Shown: in pieces, positions 20,886 to 33,674 of the stretch | Layout: the number at the start of each line of letters is the position of its first letter | How positions within the stretch are numbered: position 1 is the stretch's first letter | Source: Undaria pinnatifida | Lineage: Eukaryota > Sar > Phaeophyceae > Laminariales > Alariaceae | Assembly: GCA_012845835.1 (NCBI GenBank) | Contig: JABAKD010000023.1 | Coordinates: 5,872,137-5,936,136 of the forward strand | Direction: 5' to 3' | Length of the DNA: 64,000 nucleotides | The notes under the pieces: model-generated | Told to the model about the DNA's origin: nothing | The model's input: only the letters and a program-made list of their open reading frames with translations | Databases searched by the model: none | Program-made: the position numbers and the translations under genes

Positions 20886-22236
20886 GGTCTATATATGTAT
20901 ACGGTGTGGAGGCTTTACCACACAGCTACAACAGATGACAGTGATCGCGCGCCGCGCGATAAAACCTGCGATCCCACGGCCCTTCGGGACCTCCTGCTCC
21001 ACCCGGGGCGAGCGTGCTACCACTCATTACGGCTGAAGTCGTCGTCACTACGCAGCTGTGTCCGATAAATCGCCTCCAAGTAGAGTGATATATAGCAATA
21101 CATGGAAGGCGTTGTATTTGTCAAGGTGGGAGGGGCGCGGCTATTTACCGTCCCCTGTGCTCGGTTATATATAGAATTTAGTATTATGGCGTTTCGGCAC
21201 TGTGCAAGGCCTTGCATCTAGCATAGGGGGGGGGGAAGCTCTTTACCGTCCCCTTTTTCGGTTGACATGCTTATCGAAATTGTACGAGTATGAAATCCAT
21301 TTGTTACTCGTTTTGTTTTCGTTTTTGTTTTTCATTTTCTGAGAAAAAAAACAGCGGTGAAAGTTCGTTTGGGCAATTGACAAATAGAACTTGCAAAGTT
21401 GAGTTTCAACCAACCATCGGGGTCGTACTCACAGCTGACGTTTTTCATTTTGCTTTTCTAAAATTGTGCACTCGGTACCATTTTCCTCTTTTCGAACGTT
21501 GTCTCCTCCCGCCCGCGACCGACCCCGATCGATCGTGTTCCCAACCATTCTGGACTGCATATCTCGGCCGGCTCCCGACTAAGTTCCCGACCAATTTCCA
21601 GACTGTGTTCCAGACCGTTTCCCCGACGATGTTCCCGAGCGATTTTCGACTCTGTTCCCGGCCGATTTCCCGACTAGGTTCCCGAACGATTTCCCGACCT
21701 GTTCCCAACCCGTTCCATATATCGTCCCGCGTAGAAAATTGTGGACGCCCGTCCCGTCCCTTCAACCAAATGGCTTCCCGCCTTCTCGTCCCATTCCCGT
21801 CCTGCGGTAAGCAAACGACAACATTTTCCTACCGTCGCTCGAGAAGACCCAAAAAAACAACTTTCCACCTTCGGCGGGCTAAACTGTTACCGTCCGATAC
21901 CGACCGGTGCCTTCGTTACCCCGCGTACCCTGGGTATATTCTGAGAGGAGTCTAAGACGTGCCAAGACGCGATACGGCGAGTAAGACGCGCCTCTCTCTC
22001 TCTGAAAAGCTGATTCGAGACAATTTAATACAGTGTTGGAAGATTGGGCCCACTCGGAGTTGGAAAATGGGACGTGAGGAGTCGGAATGATAAATCCGGG
22101 CGCCCTTGGTACGTCCTTCATTTTCATATCCGGAGAACAGGTCAGCGGTTACTTTCTTCCCTCGTTGCCTCGCGTCGAACCATAGTGGCGGTATGTAATC
22201 TATACCTACTATACAGCTGTTGTTGTTGTTGAATTA
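20886..22236. other. No recognised gene; degenerate TTCCCGAC array
   Basis: From about 21570 to 21720 the sequence is a degenerate array of TTCCCGAC-type units about 12-14 bp apart. It makes repetitive ORFs on both strands. A partial R9 repeat lies at 21375-21455. The 221-codon ORF at 21290-21955 reads through these repeats and is not accepted as a gene. Confidence 0.5.
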
Positions 22237-22883
22237 ACTCTTGATAAAACTCTAGAGTGTGTCCTTGGTCGCACGAAGGTGTTGGAGCCCTACGAAGACC
22301 CGAAAAACCAAATGAATTCAAAACTCGTCCGGGGAATACTGCGCTTTCCCACCCAATATGCACGATTCACCAAGAGGGCCACGATACACGAAGGTTGCGC
22401 ACAAATGAAATTATCCAATATGCTAACTGAACTCACATGGCCGCGGGTATCCTCTCAACTACAGCACAAGAGTTCATGCGTACCCACAACAACCAAGTCA
22501 CGGTTACAAACTACCGCGGTTGCTGTCTGGAGTGCTTCATGCACCGTACTAACTGCACGATAATCGTGACCACAGGGACGAACACGCCTACTGTCTGGAA
22601 TGCTGTCAGAGTGATGACCCGCGGGCATGTTCAGTGAAAAATAGAGTAATCAGATCAAAGACCCCCGTAAAAATATCAATGTTCGCCACGTCTGAGCTAT
22701 CTGACACAGGTTGCAGCGCAGCTACGACGCCCGTGCCCGAAAATTGGGAGGGGTCGTTCTCCACGAAGGGTGCACAACTCTACCACCTCTACAAAAATAT
22801 GTGACGCAAGTAACATTACTACTTACTTCCTCGTAAAAAGTCCAGGAAAACGCCGATCGCTGCTCTCGTGATGTTGGCGTGCG
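22237..22883 (+). repeat. R4 repeat, copy 2 (SINE-free)
   Basis: Matches 4087-5030 without SINE 3. It ends where the LTR of element C begins (about 22885), so C inserted into or next to this repeat. Confidence 0.75.
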
Positions 22884-22884
22884 A

Positions 22885-23320
22885 TATTCAATGACACAAT
22901 GTTCAGGAGACGGAGTAGCAACAACAGCCCCGAGCTGCGTGCTTAGACAAAGTACTGCCCTCTGCAGTATGCCCAATATAAAAGAAAATGGTGTTTGTGT
23001 CTTGAATATTACAGCAGTACCTAAGCGAAAACGCAGGGAAAACGGGGGAGAGGTGGGTGTAGAGAAGAGTGAGATGGAGGGGGGCACAAGCTGCTCCCCA
23101 CCACGCCCTCCCACGAGCCATTATCCCCCGTACCTCCCCAAACCACAAATACACTGTCCATCAATTGGCCGCAATGTAACAATTCTCACTATGGCGGATA
23201 CCCCGCAATGTCCCGGTTGCTATAGGCAACAGACTTTCCAAATATTTTTCCTGGGCTACCGTACATCCCGCAATACCGTGAGTACCACACTCTATTGGTT
23301 GGTATAAGCTACATTTAACA
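22885..23320 (-). repeat. 3' LTR of element C
   Basis: About 436 bp. The plus-strand right end is CTACATTTAACA. The left limit is approximate. Confidence 0.8.
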
Positions 23321-23456
23321 CCCTCCCTAGTTGTATCAACTAACAAGACTAGGCGATGACATGGTGGTTATCGGGAAAACGTAGATCGAACCTTCTACCA
23401 TTCACGCCTACCTCCAACAACCGGATCCACTAGAAAGACCAAGAAAATATTGAATC

Positions 23457-26400
23457 CTAAATCGTGCCCAAATAGAAATCGCAGTGTCCTTCGAAACTCT
23501 TCCTACCAATAGCTTTCGTCAGGATGTCCGCATGCTGATCTCCCGTTCGGAGATACTGCACTGAGATGTCACCACTGGCAGCCAGCTCCCTGAGAGAATG
23601 GTACCGGACGTCAATGTGCTTGCTGTTGGACGAGCTCAAGTGGTTTCTAGCTAAGCCTATCGCCCCTTGTTGTCTTCGTACACGCTAATGCTCATCGTCT
23701 CTAGACTGGGCATCAGAAATGCCAGTATACCCCTCACATATAGGGCTTCCTTGACCCCCTCTGCCATTGCTACGCACTCTGCCTCAGTGGTAGATAGGGT
23801 GACACACTTTTGTGTCTTACAGAACCAAGACGCTAGCGTACCCCCGCACCAAACAGCTACACTAGAAACGGAACGCCTGTCCTCCGCCTTGTGGGCGTAG
23901 TCCGCGTCTACGTACGTCTCTAAATCAAACTCCATCTGCACCGACTCCAAGTCACTATCCCTCCTGAAAGTTAAGCTTAAATCGGAGGTGGCATTCAGAT
24001 ACTCAAGTATCTTCTGTGCAGCCTTGTAGTGAATCGGCTTGGGATCATGAGAAAACCGGGCGGCTGCCCGAACTCCATTCGCGATATCGGGTCTCGTCTG
24101 GTTCGCGATCCACATCAGGCTCCCCACCATCTCGCGGAAGGGGACATCCACCACGGTCTCTTCATCGCTCACGTGCCTGAGGTGTCCAAGGAAGGGGTTG
24201 TGGGGATGGGGCTGGATATCGAAACACTAAAGCGATTCAGTACGCTCTGAATGAACTGAGTCTGAGAAATCTCCTAAGTACCTTTCTCCCGATCCCTCTT
24301 GTACTCACTGCCCATGTACCACGCTACCTCCCCGAGATGTTTGGTGGGAAATCTCTGATTGAGGGCACTAAATAGCACCCCAGTCACCTTCTCAGTAGCT
24401 GCAATCTTGATGTCGTCCACATGGAAGACCAACATCGCCACAACGTCACCAGCAACCATCAGACGAAATACACAGGGATGTACAAAGCATTGGTCGGAAC
24501 CACACTCCACCAGAGTTGACGACAACAGCTGATACCACGCTCAATCACTCTACTTGAGGCCATAAAGAGCCTTGTTGAGGAGAAGACCAAAGCAGATATC
24601 GGTGTCCAACTCCGACTGAATGAATGCCTGGTCTACATCTGAGTGCCTCAGGTCCCAGTCTAGCTTACATGCCATGGCCGCTGCCAACTTGTTAGAAGTC
24701 CCGGAGGCTGCAGGGGCAAACGTTTCAAAGTAGTCTACCCCCTCTACCTGGCTGTACCCCATAGCTACCACACGGGCCTTTGCCCTATCAACGATACCAT
24801 GCGAATCACCCTTCCACTTGAATAGCCGCTTGGCATCTACGATATTGCATCGCCCAGGAATTTCAGTCACTTGCGCAAAGTTTCCGGCCACCACGAGCCC
24901 GTTGAACTCTTTCGACATTGCCTCCATCCACACGTCGGAGTACCCCGATGAGCACGCCGCAGGGTACCAAACAGGCTCCGGCCCCGCTTCCCGGGCGAGA
25001 CATTTAGGCAACTCGCCCGGCGTACGGATAACCTCCTGTACCGCCAGTAGCCCATGGATTAGTTTGCCCTCTTCATCGGGCCCAAACACTGTCTACAGGT
25101 ATGCTGCATCTTCATTGAGCGCTCACGTCTGCGCTCTAGTCCGTCCAAGCTGTTTTCCATCTCCTGGTCCAACCAGGTGCGATTCAAGTTGGCGCGCCGC
25201 AGTCCGCGCAATCGAAGAAACCAGACCATTCTCGTCCGATGATGATGCCTTGCCCGGGTTTTCTCCGTCGACGGACGATTCACTGCTTACCGACGACAAA
25301 TAATCACCCGACGGGGCAGTTGTAGCGTCGGGAGCCGGCTTAATAACACCGTCAGCAGCACCCCGCTCATCTTGACCACCATTGCCTACACTCCCCGCCG
25401 GAGAAGCCACTCGAGGTTGATGGGGGATTCCTCTTCCCAGCATCGGCAATCGAGTCGCTGGGCCGGAATCGAAATAATCTAGCCCTCCCATCTCTGCCGT
25501 TTCTCCCAGCTCCGATGCCCCTTCCTGTTCTAACGTCCCTTCCAGCTCCGGTGCCCCTGCCAGCTCCGGCGATACCAGTTGTTGCAGTTGCACCGGCGGC
25601 ACCTCCATGACCGGTAGTGCCTCCCAGGTGACGTCCCTTGTTTTCACCACCTTGTTCGCCCGCGTCAGCATCCGTAATGAGTCACGAGGGTGGTTGATGC
25701 GCGGCCCGAGGTAGAATCTACTCTCGCACCCGGGGAACGATTTCGACGGACAGTTCCAGTAGCAATATCCCGGACGAAGAAACGGGTGCGGCGATGCGGG
25801 TGCTGCCTTACCATGCAACAATTCGTACGGCGACTTGCTTCCAGGTTTGGACGTGGTCGCTGTGCGGTTCGAGGCTTCGCACGCCCAGTGTACTGCCTCC
25901 CAGAGGGTCTCCGACAGTGGCAATTCCACGTTAGAGAACGGAATGGGGGCTTGGATGCGCGCGGCAAGTGCCGCGTTCTGGATGATACCCAGAGCTCTCT
26001 CGGCAACGCCGTTTAGCTCCGGACTCTTTGCGTTGGTGAATTCCTGTTTTACGCGATACTGCCTGCACACGTCCCCGACTTCCCCCCAAAGAACTCTCCT
26101 CCGTGGTCACACCTCTCTCTCTCTGCTTCTGACGGCACACCATCCCCACGCCCGTCAGACAAAAACTTCCTGCAGGCGTCTGCAGCATCGGACTGACGCT
26201 CGAGAAAGTATACCCATGCGTACCGGGTAAAGTCGTCCTTCGCTATCATGACGTATTTTTTAATAAGCAACGAAGGGGTACTCTTAGAGCCACTAATTCC
26301 ACGGAAACTCTTTCTCCCTAGCTTCTTCGTGACGCGTGATTTCGTACTGTTAGTGTTCGGCTTACGATACCCCTCAGCCATGGAACACCGAGTGCACGGT

Positions 26401-26569
26401 CATATCCTACCCAGTAGCTCTACTCCTAGGGATTTTGCAATCTCTCTCAACAAACCCTCGTCTTCATGGCCGTGTACGCAGTGGAAGTCGTTGATGTCTA
26501 CAGTAGTATCATGCAAGTTAGCGCTGCCGGGGGCTATCACAGGGCACGCCAGGGAAATAGTATGGGCAG
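23457..26569 (-). mobile_element. Element C, integrase to RNase H part
   Basis: The minus strand shows an integrase C-terminal region (EFTNAKSPELNGVAER), a copia reverse transcriptase block (VDYFETFAPAAS, DVDQAFIQSELD, FHVDD) and RNase H (YVDADYAHKAEDRRSVS, TLSTTEAECVAMAEGVKEA). This order is diagnostic of Ty1/copia. It is a fossil and is broken. Confidence 0.9.
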
Positions 26570-27071
26570 TGTTGAGAGTATGAACATTGGATTCAAATAA
26601 GAGAGCATGCGCAGTCTATTCGAGCGGTCTATTCGCACCAATAAGATATGCAGTTGAATCTTACGTTGAATTTTCGGTGGAACTTAGATGTAAACGTATA
26701 TTTGGGTATGTTAAGGTTGTCCCGTTGTCCCGGTATGCTACCGGACTACGGGCATTGTTCCGTGATGATCAAGTGGTGATGCAACCCACTATGATAACTC
26801 TCCCTGCTCCCCCTTCTCTTCTTCTTCTTCTTCTTCTTCTTCTTCTTCTTCTTCTTCTTCTTCTTCTTCTTCTTCTTCTTCTTCTTCTTCTTCTTCTTCT
26901 TCTTCTTCTTCTTCTTCTTCTTCTTCTCTCTTTGGCCTCAAGCGCCCTTCCAAACTATCCATTTTCTTTCTTATCAAAAGTGATCTTGACATACACTTCG
27001 GTGCCACCTCTGCATCTCTTCGCATAGAAACAGAGCCTCCACACAACCATTGTGTTCACAGGCTATTCACG
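26570..27071 (+). repeat. 5' LTR of element B
   Basis: Starts TGTTGAGAGTATGAACATTG. Contains the CTT microsatellite that makes it longer than the 3' LTR. Confidence 0.88.
26816..26927 (+). repeat. CTT/GAA microsatellite of about 37 units
   Basis: About 112 bp of uninterrupted TTC units in the 5' LTR of element B. The other LTR has about five units. GAA/TTC runs of this length can form triplex DNA. The Leu-rich and Glu-rich ORFs here are artefacts. Confidence 0.95.
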
Positions 27072-27365
27072 GGTCATGAGCGTTCGACCTTTAATATAAA
27101 CATCGATCGGCACCAAGCGAAATATCCTTTAGGTTTGTCGCATCTTACCGGGACGTTTGATGGAAACCTTCATTAAGCCGGCTACAGCATCAGCATCAGT
27201 GATCAGCATCAGTGATCAGCATCAGCGATCAACATCAGCATCACCATCACCATCACCATGGGAGAGTCCCCGAAAGCAGGTGACGACGTAGACAAGCTCG
27301 TTAGAGCTCTCAACGGCAAATTGAATGGGATTTAGTTCGACATATAGAAACGCACGGCTCAGTCC

Positions 27366-28463
27366 GTGATAAGCATGCGTCACGCCGGGATCTCTGACAT
27401 CTTGGAAGCGCGACCTTGCCCCGAGCCCAAACTAATCAGTCCTCGTACATCTTCTAGAAGAAGTAGGCCTTCACGAGCTGTAACTCACAGTCAGGCCGCC
27501 GACGAAACGGGCACTCAGTCCGGGGAAGCACCCTCGCTTGAAACAGCAGAGATTGTACAGCCCGACGCAGGGAGTACTCCCGTGGACACGGCGCATCTGC
27601 TACCACCATCTTCGGGATATTCTACACTCCCAGCCGAAACATCAGTTTTATCTGCCACGGATGACAACATCTCGAATTTGGAAGACATCAAGCACGGCCA
27701 CCGCAACAACCGTCTTTTCTTCAACTTTTTGTTCCTGAGTACATCGGGAGCTGCGGCCAGCTGTCTTCTACAATTCAGGCCGAAACGAGGTGAACTTGCG
27801 AATGGAAAGGCTGCTTGGGATGGTATGGTTAGAAAACATCAAAATTCCACCCGCCAACGTAGACATATACTCAACCAACAACTAACGCATATGGTCATGA
27901 CGGATGGGCAAGACCCAAACGTGTTTGTAAATCAAGTATGCTATTTACGGGATGAATTGGTGGACATGGGAGAGGTATTCAACGATGACAGCATATTGGA
28001 CATAGTGCTAGAAGGACCCACGGATAGATACCTGCAAGTAAATTATAGCGCCAAAGCAGACGATGACTTCACACTCGACCGAACTGTGATAACAATGCGA
28101 AATATGTACGCAAATAGAGCTATGCGAAACGGGCCTTCGCGAAACGCGAAGGGGCGTGAATCTGCTATGGCAGTCACATCAACACCCTCAGCAGTATTGA
28201 CCTGTTCACACTGCAAAACGCCAGGCCATGGATTCAAAATTGCTGTAAACGTAAGGGAACGATGTCGGGTAAGAAACCTCCCCCAACAACTCGAAATAAT
28301 TCGGGGTGAAGCCTGCATAATACGGATCGCCACGATAATAGCGACTGTCGGTCTCAAATGCGGGACGACAATATACCCCGTCGCCCTCGTCGCGGTCAAC
28401 AAAATAGCCGGCATAATAACAACCGCAGCGCTCACGCCAGCACCACCACAACTCCAACTTTAA
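27366..28463 (+). mobile_element. Element B, gag part
   Basis: Its start is closely similar to the gag start of element A (MISMRHAGISDILE in both). It includes a Gag-like block around VMTDGQDPNVFVNQ and a decayed zinc knuckle region CSHCKTPGHGF. It is a fossil relative of the A gag. Confidence 0.8.
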
Positions 28464-31028
28464 CAACGCAAATGGAAGTATACGTCCCAGTGACACATGC
28501 TTAATCCACTACTGCGGCTGCGACTACAGCAGCTACTTCTACGTTCTTCGCGACTCCTCTCTGTCCATCCTCACCTCCAGTCACCTCCAGTCGATATAGG
28601 ATATTCTTCCATCGATGCACCTCTGATCAACATCGCCGCGCAGCCCGTCGACTTCTTCATGACTGCGGACAGCAGAGCTTCTAGCCACTTCATCGACAAT
28701 CCGCTTCTACCGGGCGTTGGACATAAAATGAAGAGCTACGTACAGCTGTACCCTCTCGTAACAGTAAACGTAGCGGGAAACCATCGCCTTTATGGCGTTG
28801 GTCAAGGGGTCTTGTTCGTTCAAGTGTTGGATCATATAGGCTCTAAGCACTCTGTACAGCTTTCTGTCACGGTCGTTCCAGGGCTAGGAAGGCACTTATT
28901 TTCGGGGGGATCAGATGCTGCGAGAGGGGTCACTATGATCATCGCCACGAAGTCGTATCTGCACATGGATGCATTTTCTCTCTCTCTACGTAAAAACAGG
29001 CACTGCTATTCGCTTCATCATCTCGACCTGACCACTGGTGCTACCAGCCGAACACCTGAGACGGCGTTTCCGATAATTTCTGGCAAAAAATTCAACCGGA
29101 AACCGTCCTCGCTGTTCATGCTATTCCTGAAGCAACTTCCCTGCCTAAACCCGTTCTAGCTAATATCGGGCATAGGAGGTTAGATCATCCCAATGGGCAG
29201 GTGATGGCCAAGGTGAAAAATTTCCCAGAGTGTGGGGTAGCTTTTTCAGACACTTTATCGGCATGTGATAGTGCAAATTCAATAAGAGCACTCAACAAAA
29301 AACACCGTAAGACATTGCTGCCTAACCTTTCCAGCACACGTATAAAACTGGTGAGTACTGACCTGCTAGGATATGCGTACATGGCAAAATATACCGACCA
29401 TCACAGCAGGGTAAAAGCAGCCTTCTTAATCGGAGAGCCGCCTTCCGTTCCAAAAACAGCAGACTCGGCCACTTCTCAAGTAAGAGCGCGTCAGCTGGCC
29501 CTACGACGTCAAGGATCTCCGAAACAGCAGTTCGATACCGTTTCGAAGTACACCAGGGGTGTCAGAATGGACAAAACAAACCGTCCGGTATCTATTTCGG
29601 TACCCAACACGTACCCGCAATCTATGGCCTCACCACAAGCGGAAGAATACAAATCTTCAGCGACCTCTGCTTGAAGATCGACGACTTCAGGACGTTGAAC
29701 TCCTTCTAAGCTCCAACACCTTGAAGTCGCAACAACAGCTCCGGCTCGCAAGACCGCCTTTAACCATCGCGACTGCCTTGCAAATTATCTCAGGCAACCT
29801 CCATGATCGAAAGCATCATTGCTTTATGGAGTTCCATACAAAATTGCGGCGTTTCGTTAGCGGGAAAAAAATTAGCCTGTTTCCAATTCTGCCGTGTGCT
29901 GTCGGACTTTTCAATCACCGACAAACAGCGATGTACCGAGGACGGAGAAGCGCGTTATGCACTAACCAAATAGGCTATGTACCGACAAACGATTAGCCCA
30001 TTATAATTCATCTACTAGACTGCAATGCATCGGGGAAGAACAAGGCCGATGTACACATCGCGTCACAAGCCTTTTCCCTGTCTCTGTCCAAGCGCTTCTT
30101 CAGCCTTCCTTTACCTTCTATACAAATGAGCTCCATGAACAGCTACCCGAACGGCACTCCCGTCAACAATCGGGGACAGGCGCTGGACATGTGGGTACGG
30201 TTGAAATTGATACTCAAGTAGAGCATATTACTTATTGCAGCAGTTCTTTGTCAACTCTTAAGTTACAACTGCTCGCCAGTTACGTATTAGTAAAGGTGGA
30301 ACTATGGGTCGCATGAACTTGAGTCAACGATCGTACGGCAATGAGCTACGTTCTACAGGACAATGCGTACGAGTATATACTCCAGCATTGAGGAGTTAAG
30401 GCTCACAAAGACTGTCTATCTTATGCTCTTCAGCGTACGGTTAGCATCAGACAGTTTATCGTTACATGCGTATCCTAGGATTATATTGATGTGGCGTGGT
30501 TAACTTACAGCAGAGACCTTTGTTTGTATGTTTTTTTGTCCAGGATATCGCTCGTTGATGGACTATGACTACACCCATTATAATCTATTACATTACTATC
30601 AGTTTTCGTAGTTCTATCTGTTTATAATTTTTCAAGTGCGGAAGTACGTAAGTTCACAAAACAAACAACTGGATAGTGATGATTTTTTTTTTGTCGTAAT
30701 GGACACTTGTCCACAATTCTCTCTATTTGTCTAGTATTGTTTATCTGTTCATACAATTCAGGAAGCGTGTTCAAAACCCAGTAGACGTATCTTTGCGTTT
30801 TATCTTCTACGGTCTTTATCGCTGGTAATTACACCAAGCGCATTTTTATACGTATATTTCCTTGTAAGGTTTTATTTTTTGTAAATATGTGAATAACATG
30901 GATACATTCATATTGCCGCAGTTGATACACCGGATTGAAGATGTGACCCATTTTTTTTTTATATTTTTACAAATTTGATTTTTAAGTATGAGGCTTCTCT
31001 AGCAATCTGACTTTGCATTATGGTGGCG

Positions 31029-31464
31029 TGTTAAGAGCATAAACCTTGGATTCAAGTATAAGTTAATGCGCAATATATTCGAGCAGTCTATTTGCACGAA
31101 TAAAATATGCAGCTGGATATTACGTTGAATTTTACGCCGAGCCTTCAATGGAACTTAGATGTAAACGTAGATTTGAGTAAGTTAAGATATTCCCGTTGTC
31201 CCGGTATTTTACCGGACTACTGGCATTGTTCCGTGATGATCAAGTGGTGGTGCAGCCCACCATGATCACTCTCCCCTATCTGCCTTCTCTCCCATTTTTT
31301 CCTTGTTCTTCTTCTTCTTCTCTCTTGGGCCCCAAGCGCCCTTTCTTAACTATCCCTTTTCTTTATCACAATTGATCTTGACAGACACTTCGGTGCCACC
31401 TCTGCATCTCTTCGCATAAAAGACAGAGCCTCCACACAACCATTGTGTTCACAGGCTATTCACA
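31029..31464 (+). repeat. 3' LTR of element B
   Basis: 436 bp, TGTTAAGAGCATAAACC to CTATTCACA, followed by GGCAG. Confidence 0.88.
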
Positions 31465-33160
31465 GGCAGGTTGCATGGGGTTCCCGTGCAAGAAGATCAA
31501 ACTACTGCGCCATTCAGTCTCACACGAGTTAGCACTACCGGGGGCTTCAATAAGAAACTCCAAGGAAATGGGGTGGGCAGGTTGCACGACGTTCTCGATG
31601 GGTTCGGGAACCAACAAGGGGAAGGCGATGCAGTCGTCATCGGGATCAATCCTTCTACCAATATTACAGTATTTAGATCCATCACTCCAAAACCTTAGAC
31701 GCCCATCCGCTAGGATCATGCCTATATCCTTATCGTCAGTTGCGAAATTCACTCCTCGTGTCTGCGCAGCCATTGAAGAAAAAAGGTTGAAAGCCAAGCT
31801 AGGTGCGTATGCCACTTTGTCTAGCCTTGCAGTGACACCTTCTGCCTTGTTTCGGGAAAACTACAGTCAGCGACCCGTAACCCTCAACATCTACCAGGGT
31901 GTCATTGCCAACATTGACCTTGTCCTCGGTAGGCTGCATCTCACGGAGTAAGTCAGCTGGTCTAGTAATGTGAAAGGTCGCACCACTGTCAGCTATATAT
32001 TTCTCTGTGCCGTCCGTACCCTGCTCGCGCTTTCCTACCGCATCTCTCTCACCAAGCATACCAACCGCCAAACATCCTATAATCTCACCAGAGCCGTTTT
32101 GCCACTTCTTCGCGGCAGGGATGACGTGCGCGTTGCAGTTGAATCACCGATGGCGTGGCTCCAAGCATCGATGACACTTGTTTCGCATGTCGTCGTACTT
32201 CTCGACCTTCGTACTGCTGCTGTTGTCATTCTTGGCTGCAACAACACCATCGGAAACACCCTCACCAGCTCGGTCACCCTTTCCATTACCTTCCTGCTTA
32301 CGATTTCGGCGGCCAGGTTTGTTCGCAATTAGGACTTGTCCTACATTTCGAGCTCGCACCTCTTGACTTGATGGTGTGTCTTCGCCTGACTATACCCTCT
32401 ATCTCGGCCCGGGTGATGTTATCTCTATACAATGTGGTACGCTGCTCGAACTCGTAGTCGTCAGTGAGAACATCTACGGTTTTCAGGTTCACATCCTCTG
32501 TAGGTAAGTGCACTCCCAGGAACCCCAAAACGCCGACAATTATGTCTACACGCGCGAAAAATCTCATCGGTTCTCCCTTTACCTCCATGACCAGATCGTT
32601 GAACTGTCGTTTCCACTTGGACTTCTCAGCCAGTGTTTTGGGCAAGAACCAGCCGTTGAGCATACGCCAAGCTACACTACGAGAATTGGTGTCGAACACC
32701 CTGCTCAACAACTCGCGGTCGGGAATATTTTCCGTCATGCAAATCCAAGCTAATCGCGACCTCTTCACGCCAATTTCAGTAATCCTTGGTCTAGCAAAAC
32801 ACGGGACGCCACAGATGGATCACCTACCATCATATCAGTCACAGTCGTAAAGGCTTGCATGCAACCGCTAGTGACTGCATAGCCTTCAAAACGTCGCTTC
32901 CACAGAGGGTATTCCACATCACTACCGTTGAATTTAGGAGCGGCCGATTTGATGCTACTGTCTCCCTAGGTCCAATGGATAGACTGCTACCCGCTGAAAT
33001 ATCTATACTTGATGAGGGCAGGTCTCCACCGGTGGGTGCCGCTTGCAGTCCGTCAGTGTTATCCGGGCCCTCCTCGATCGCCAACAGCCTTTCCTCGAAG
33101 ATCGTTGCCTGCGAAGCGCGGTGCTCCTTCGAATCTTCTATGCTCTCGTGGTCCCCCATC
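31465..33160 (-). mobile_element. Element C, gag and protease part
   Basis: The minus strand shows a copia Gag region (WKRQFNDLVMEVKGEPMRFF, about 32300-32770) and an aspartic protease start (YIADSGATFHITRPADLL, about 31980-32000). It is a fossil and broken. Confidence 0.85.
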
Positions 33161-33200
33161 TCAGTTCAACCACCGTCAAGTTCAAACCATTTCGTTAACG

Positions 33201-33636
33201 TATTCAATGACAGTGATGTTCAGGAGACGGAGCAGCAACAACAGCCCCGAGCGGTGTGTTTCGACAAAGTACTGCCCTCTGCAGTATGCCCGAGATAAAA
33301 GACGATGGTGTTTATGTCTTGAACATTACAGCAGTACCTAAGCGAAAACGCAGAGAACACGGGGAGAGGTGGGTGTATAGAAGAGTTAGATAAGGGGGGG
33401 CACGAGCTGCTCCCCACCACGCTCGCCCACGAGCCATAATCCCCCGTACCTCCCCAAACCACAAAAACACTGTCCATCAACTGGCCACAATGTAACAATT
33501 CTCACTATGGCGGATACCCCGCAATGTCCCGTTCGCTATAGCCAACAGACTTTCCGCATATTATTCCTAGGCTACCGTACATCCCGTAATACACCGAGTA
33601 CCACACTATATCGGTTGATATACGCTACGTTTAACA
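33201..33636 (-). repeat. 5' LTR of element C
   Basis: About 436 bp. Shares TGTTCAGGAGACGGAG, ACTATGGCGGATACCCCGCA and GGCTACCGTACATCCCG with the 3' LTR. Confidence 0.8.
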
Positions 33637-33674
33637 TAGTACCCTACATGTCGCCAGCTGGTGTACAACAAAAA

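Larger units (their letters stand above)
26570..31464 (+). mobile_element. Element B: copia-type LTR retroelement nested in C, broken
   Basis: LTRs at 26570-27071 and 31029-31464 are flanked by the exact duplication GGCAG. Recognised parts: primer-site-like sequence after the 5' LTR, a GCATCA-rich leader, gag (27366-28463), a retropepsin-like region (DSRASSHF, about 28590-29160) and a pre-integrase block (to about 29420). As in A, no reverse transcriptase or RNase H is recognised. The rest to 31028 is non-coding. This is a fossil with many breaks. The LTRs are about 87 per cent alike by eye outside the CTT run. Confidence 0.88.
22885..33636 (-). mobile_element. Element C: Ty1/copia LTR retroelement, broken, host to element B
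   Basis: LTRs at about 22885-23320 and 33201-33636 (roughly 91 per cent alike by eye) bound the element. A purine-rich tract (AGGGAGGG on the minus strand) precedes the 3' LTR. Reading the minus strand, parts come in copia order: gag and protease (DSGAT motif) at about 33160-31465, then pre-integrase, integrase, reverse transcriptase (FHVDD) and RNase H (KHIDVRYHSLR end) at about 26569-23457. Element B interrupts it. This is a fossil with roughly ten or more breaks. No matching target duplication was seen (CACAA against TAGTA). Confidence 0.9.

Noticed and set aside
21290-21955. 221-codon ORF as a gene
   Set aside because: It reads through a degenerate TTCCCGAC array and low-complexity T-rich sequence; no motif.
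26587-27046. ORFs with very long Leu or Glu runs on the two strands
   Set aside because: They are read-through of the CTT/GAA microsatellite in the LTR of element B.
26460-31580. Similar sequence on both sides of element B suggested a recombinant junction of two C copies
   Set aside because: An exact GGCAG target duplication flanks B. The similarity is explained by a short internal repeat of element C at the insertion point.
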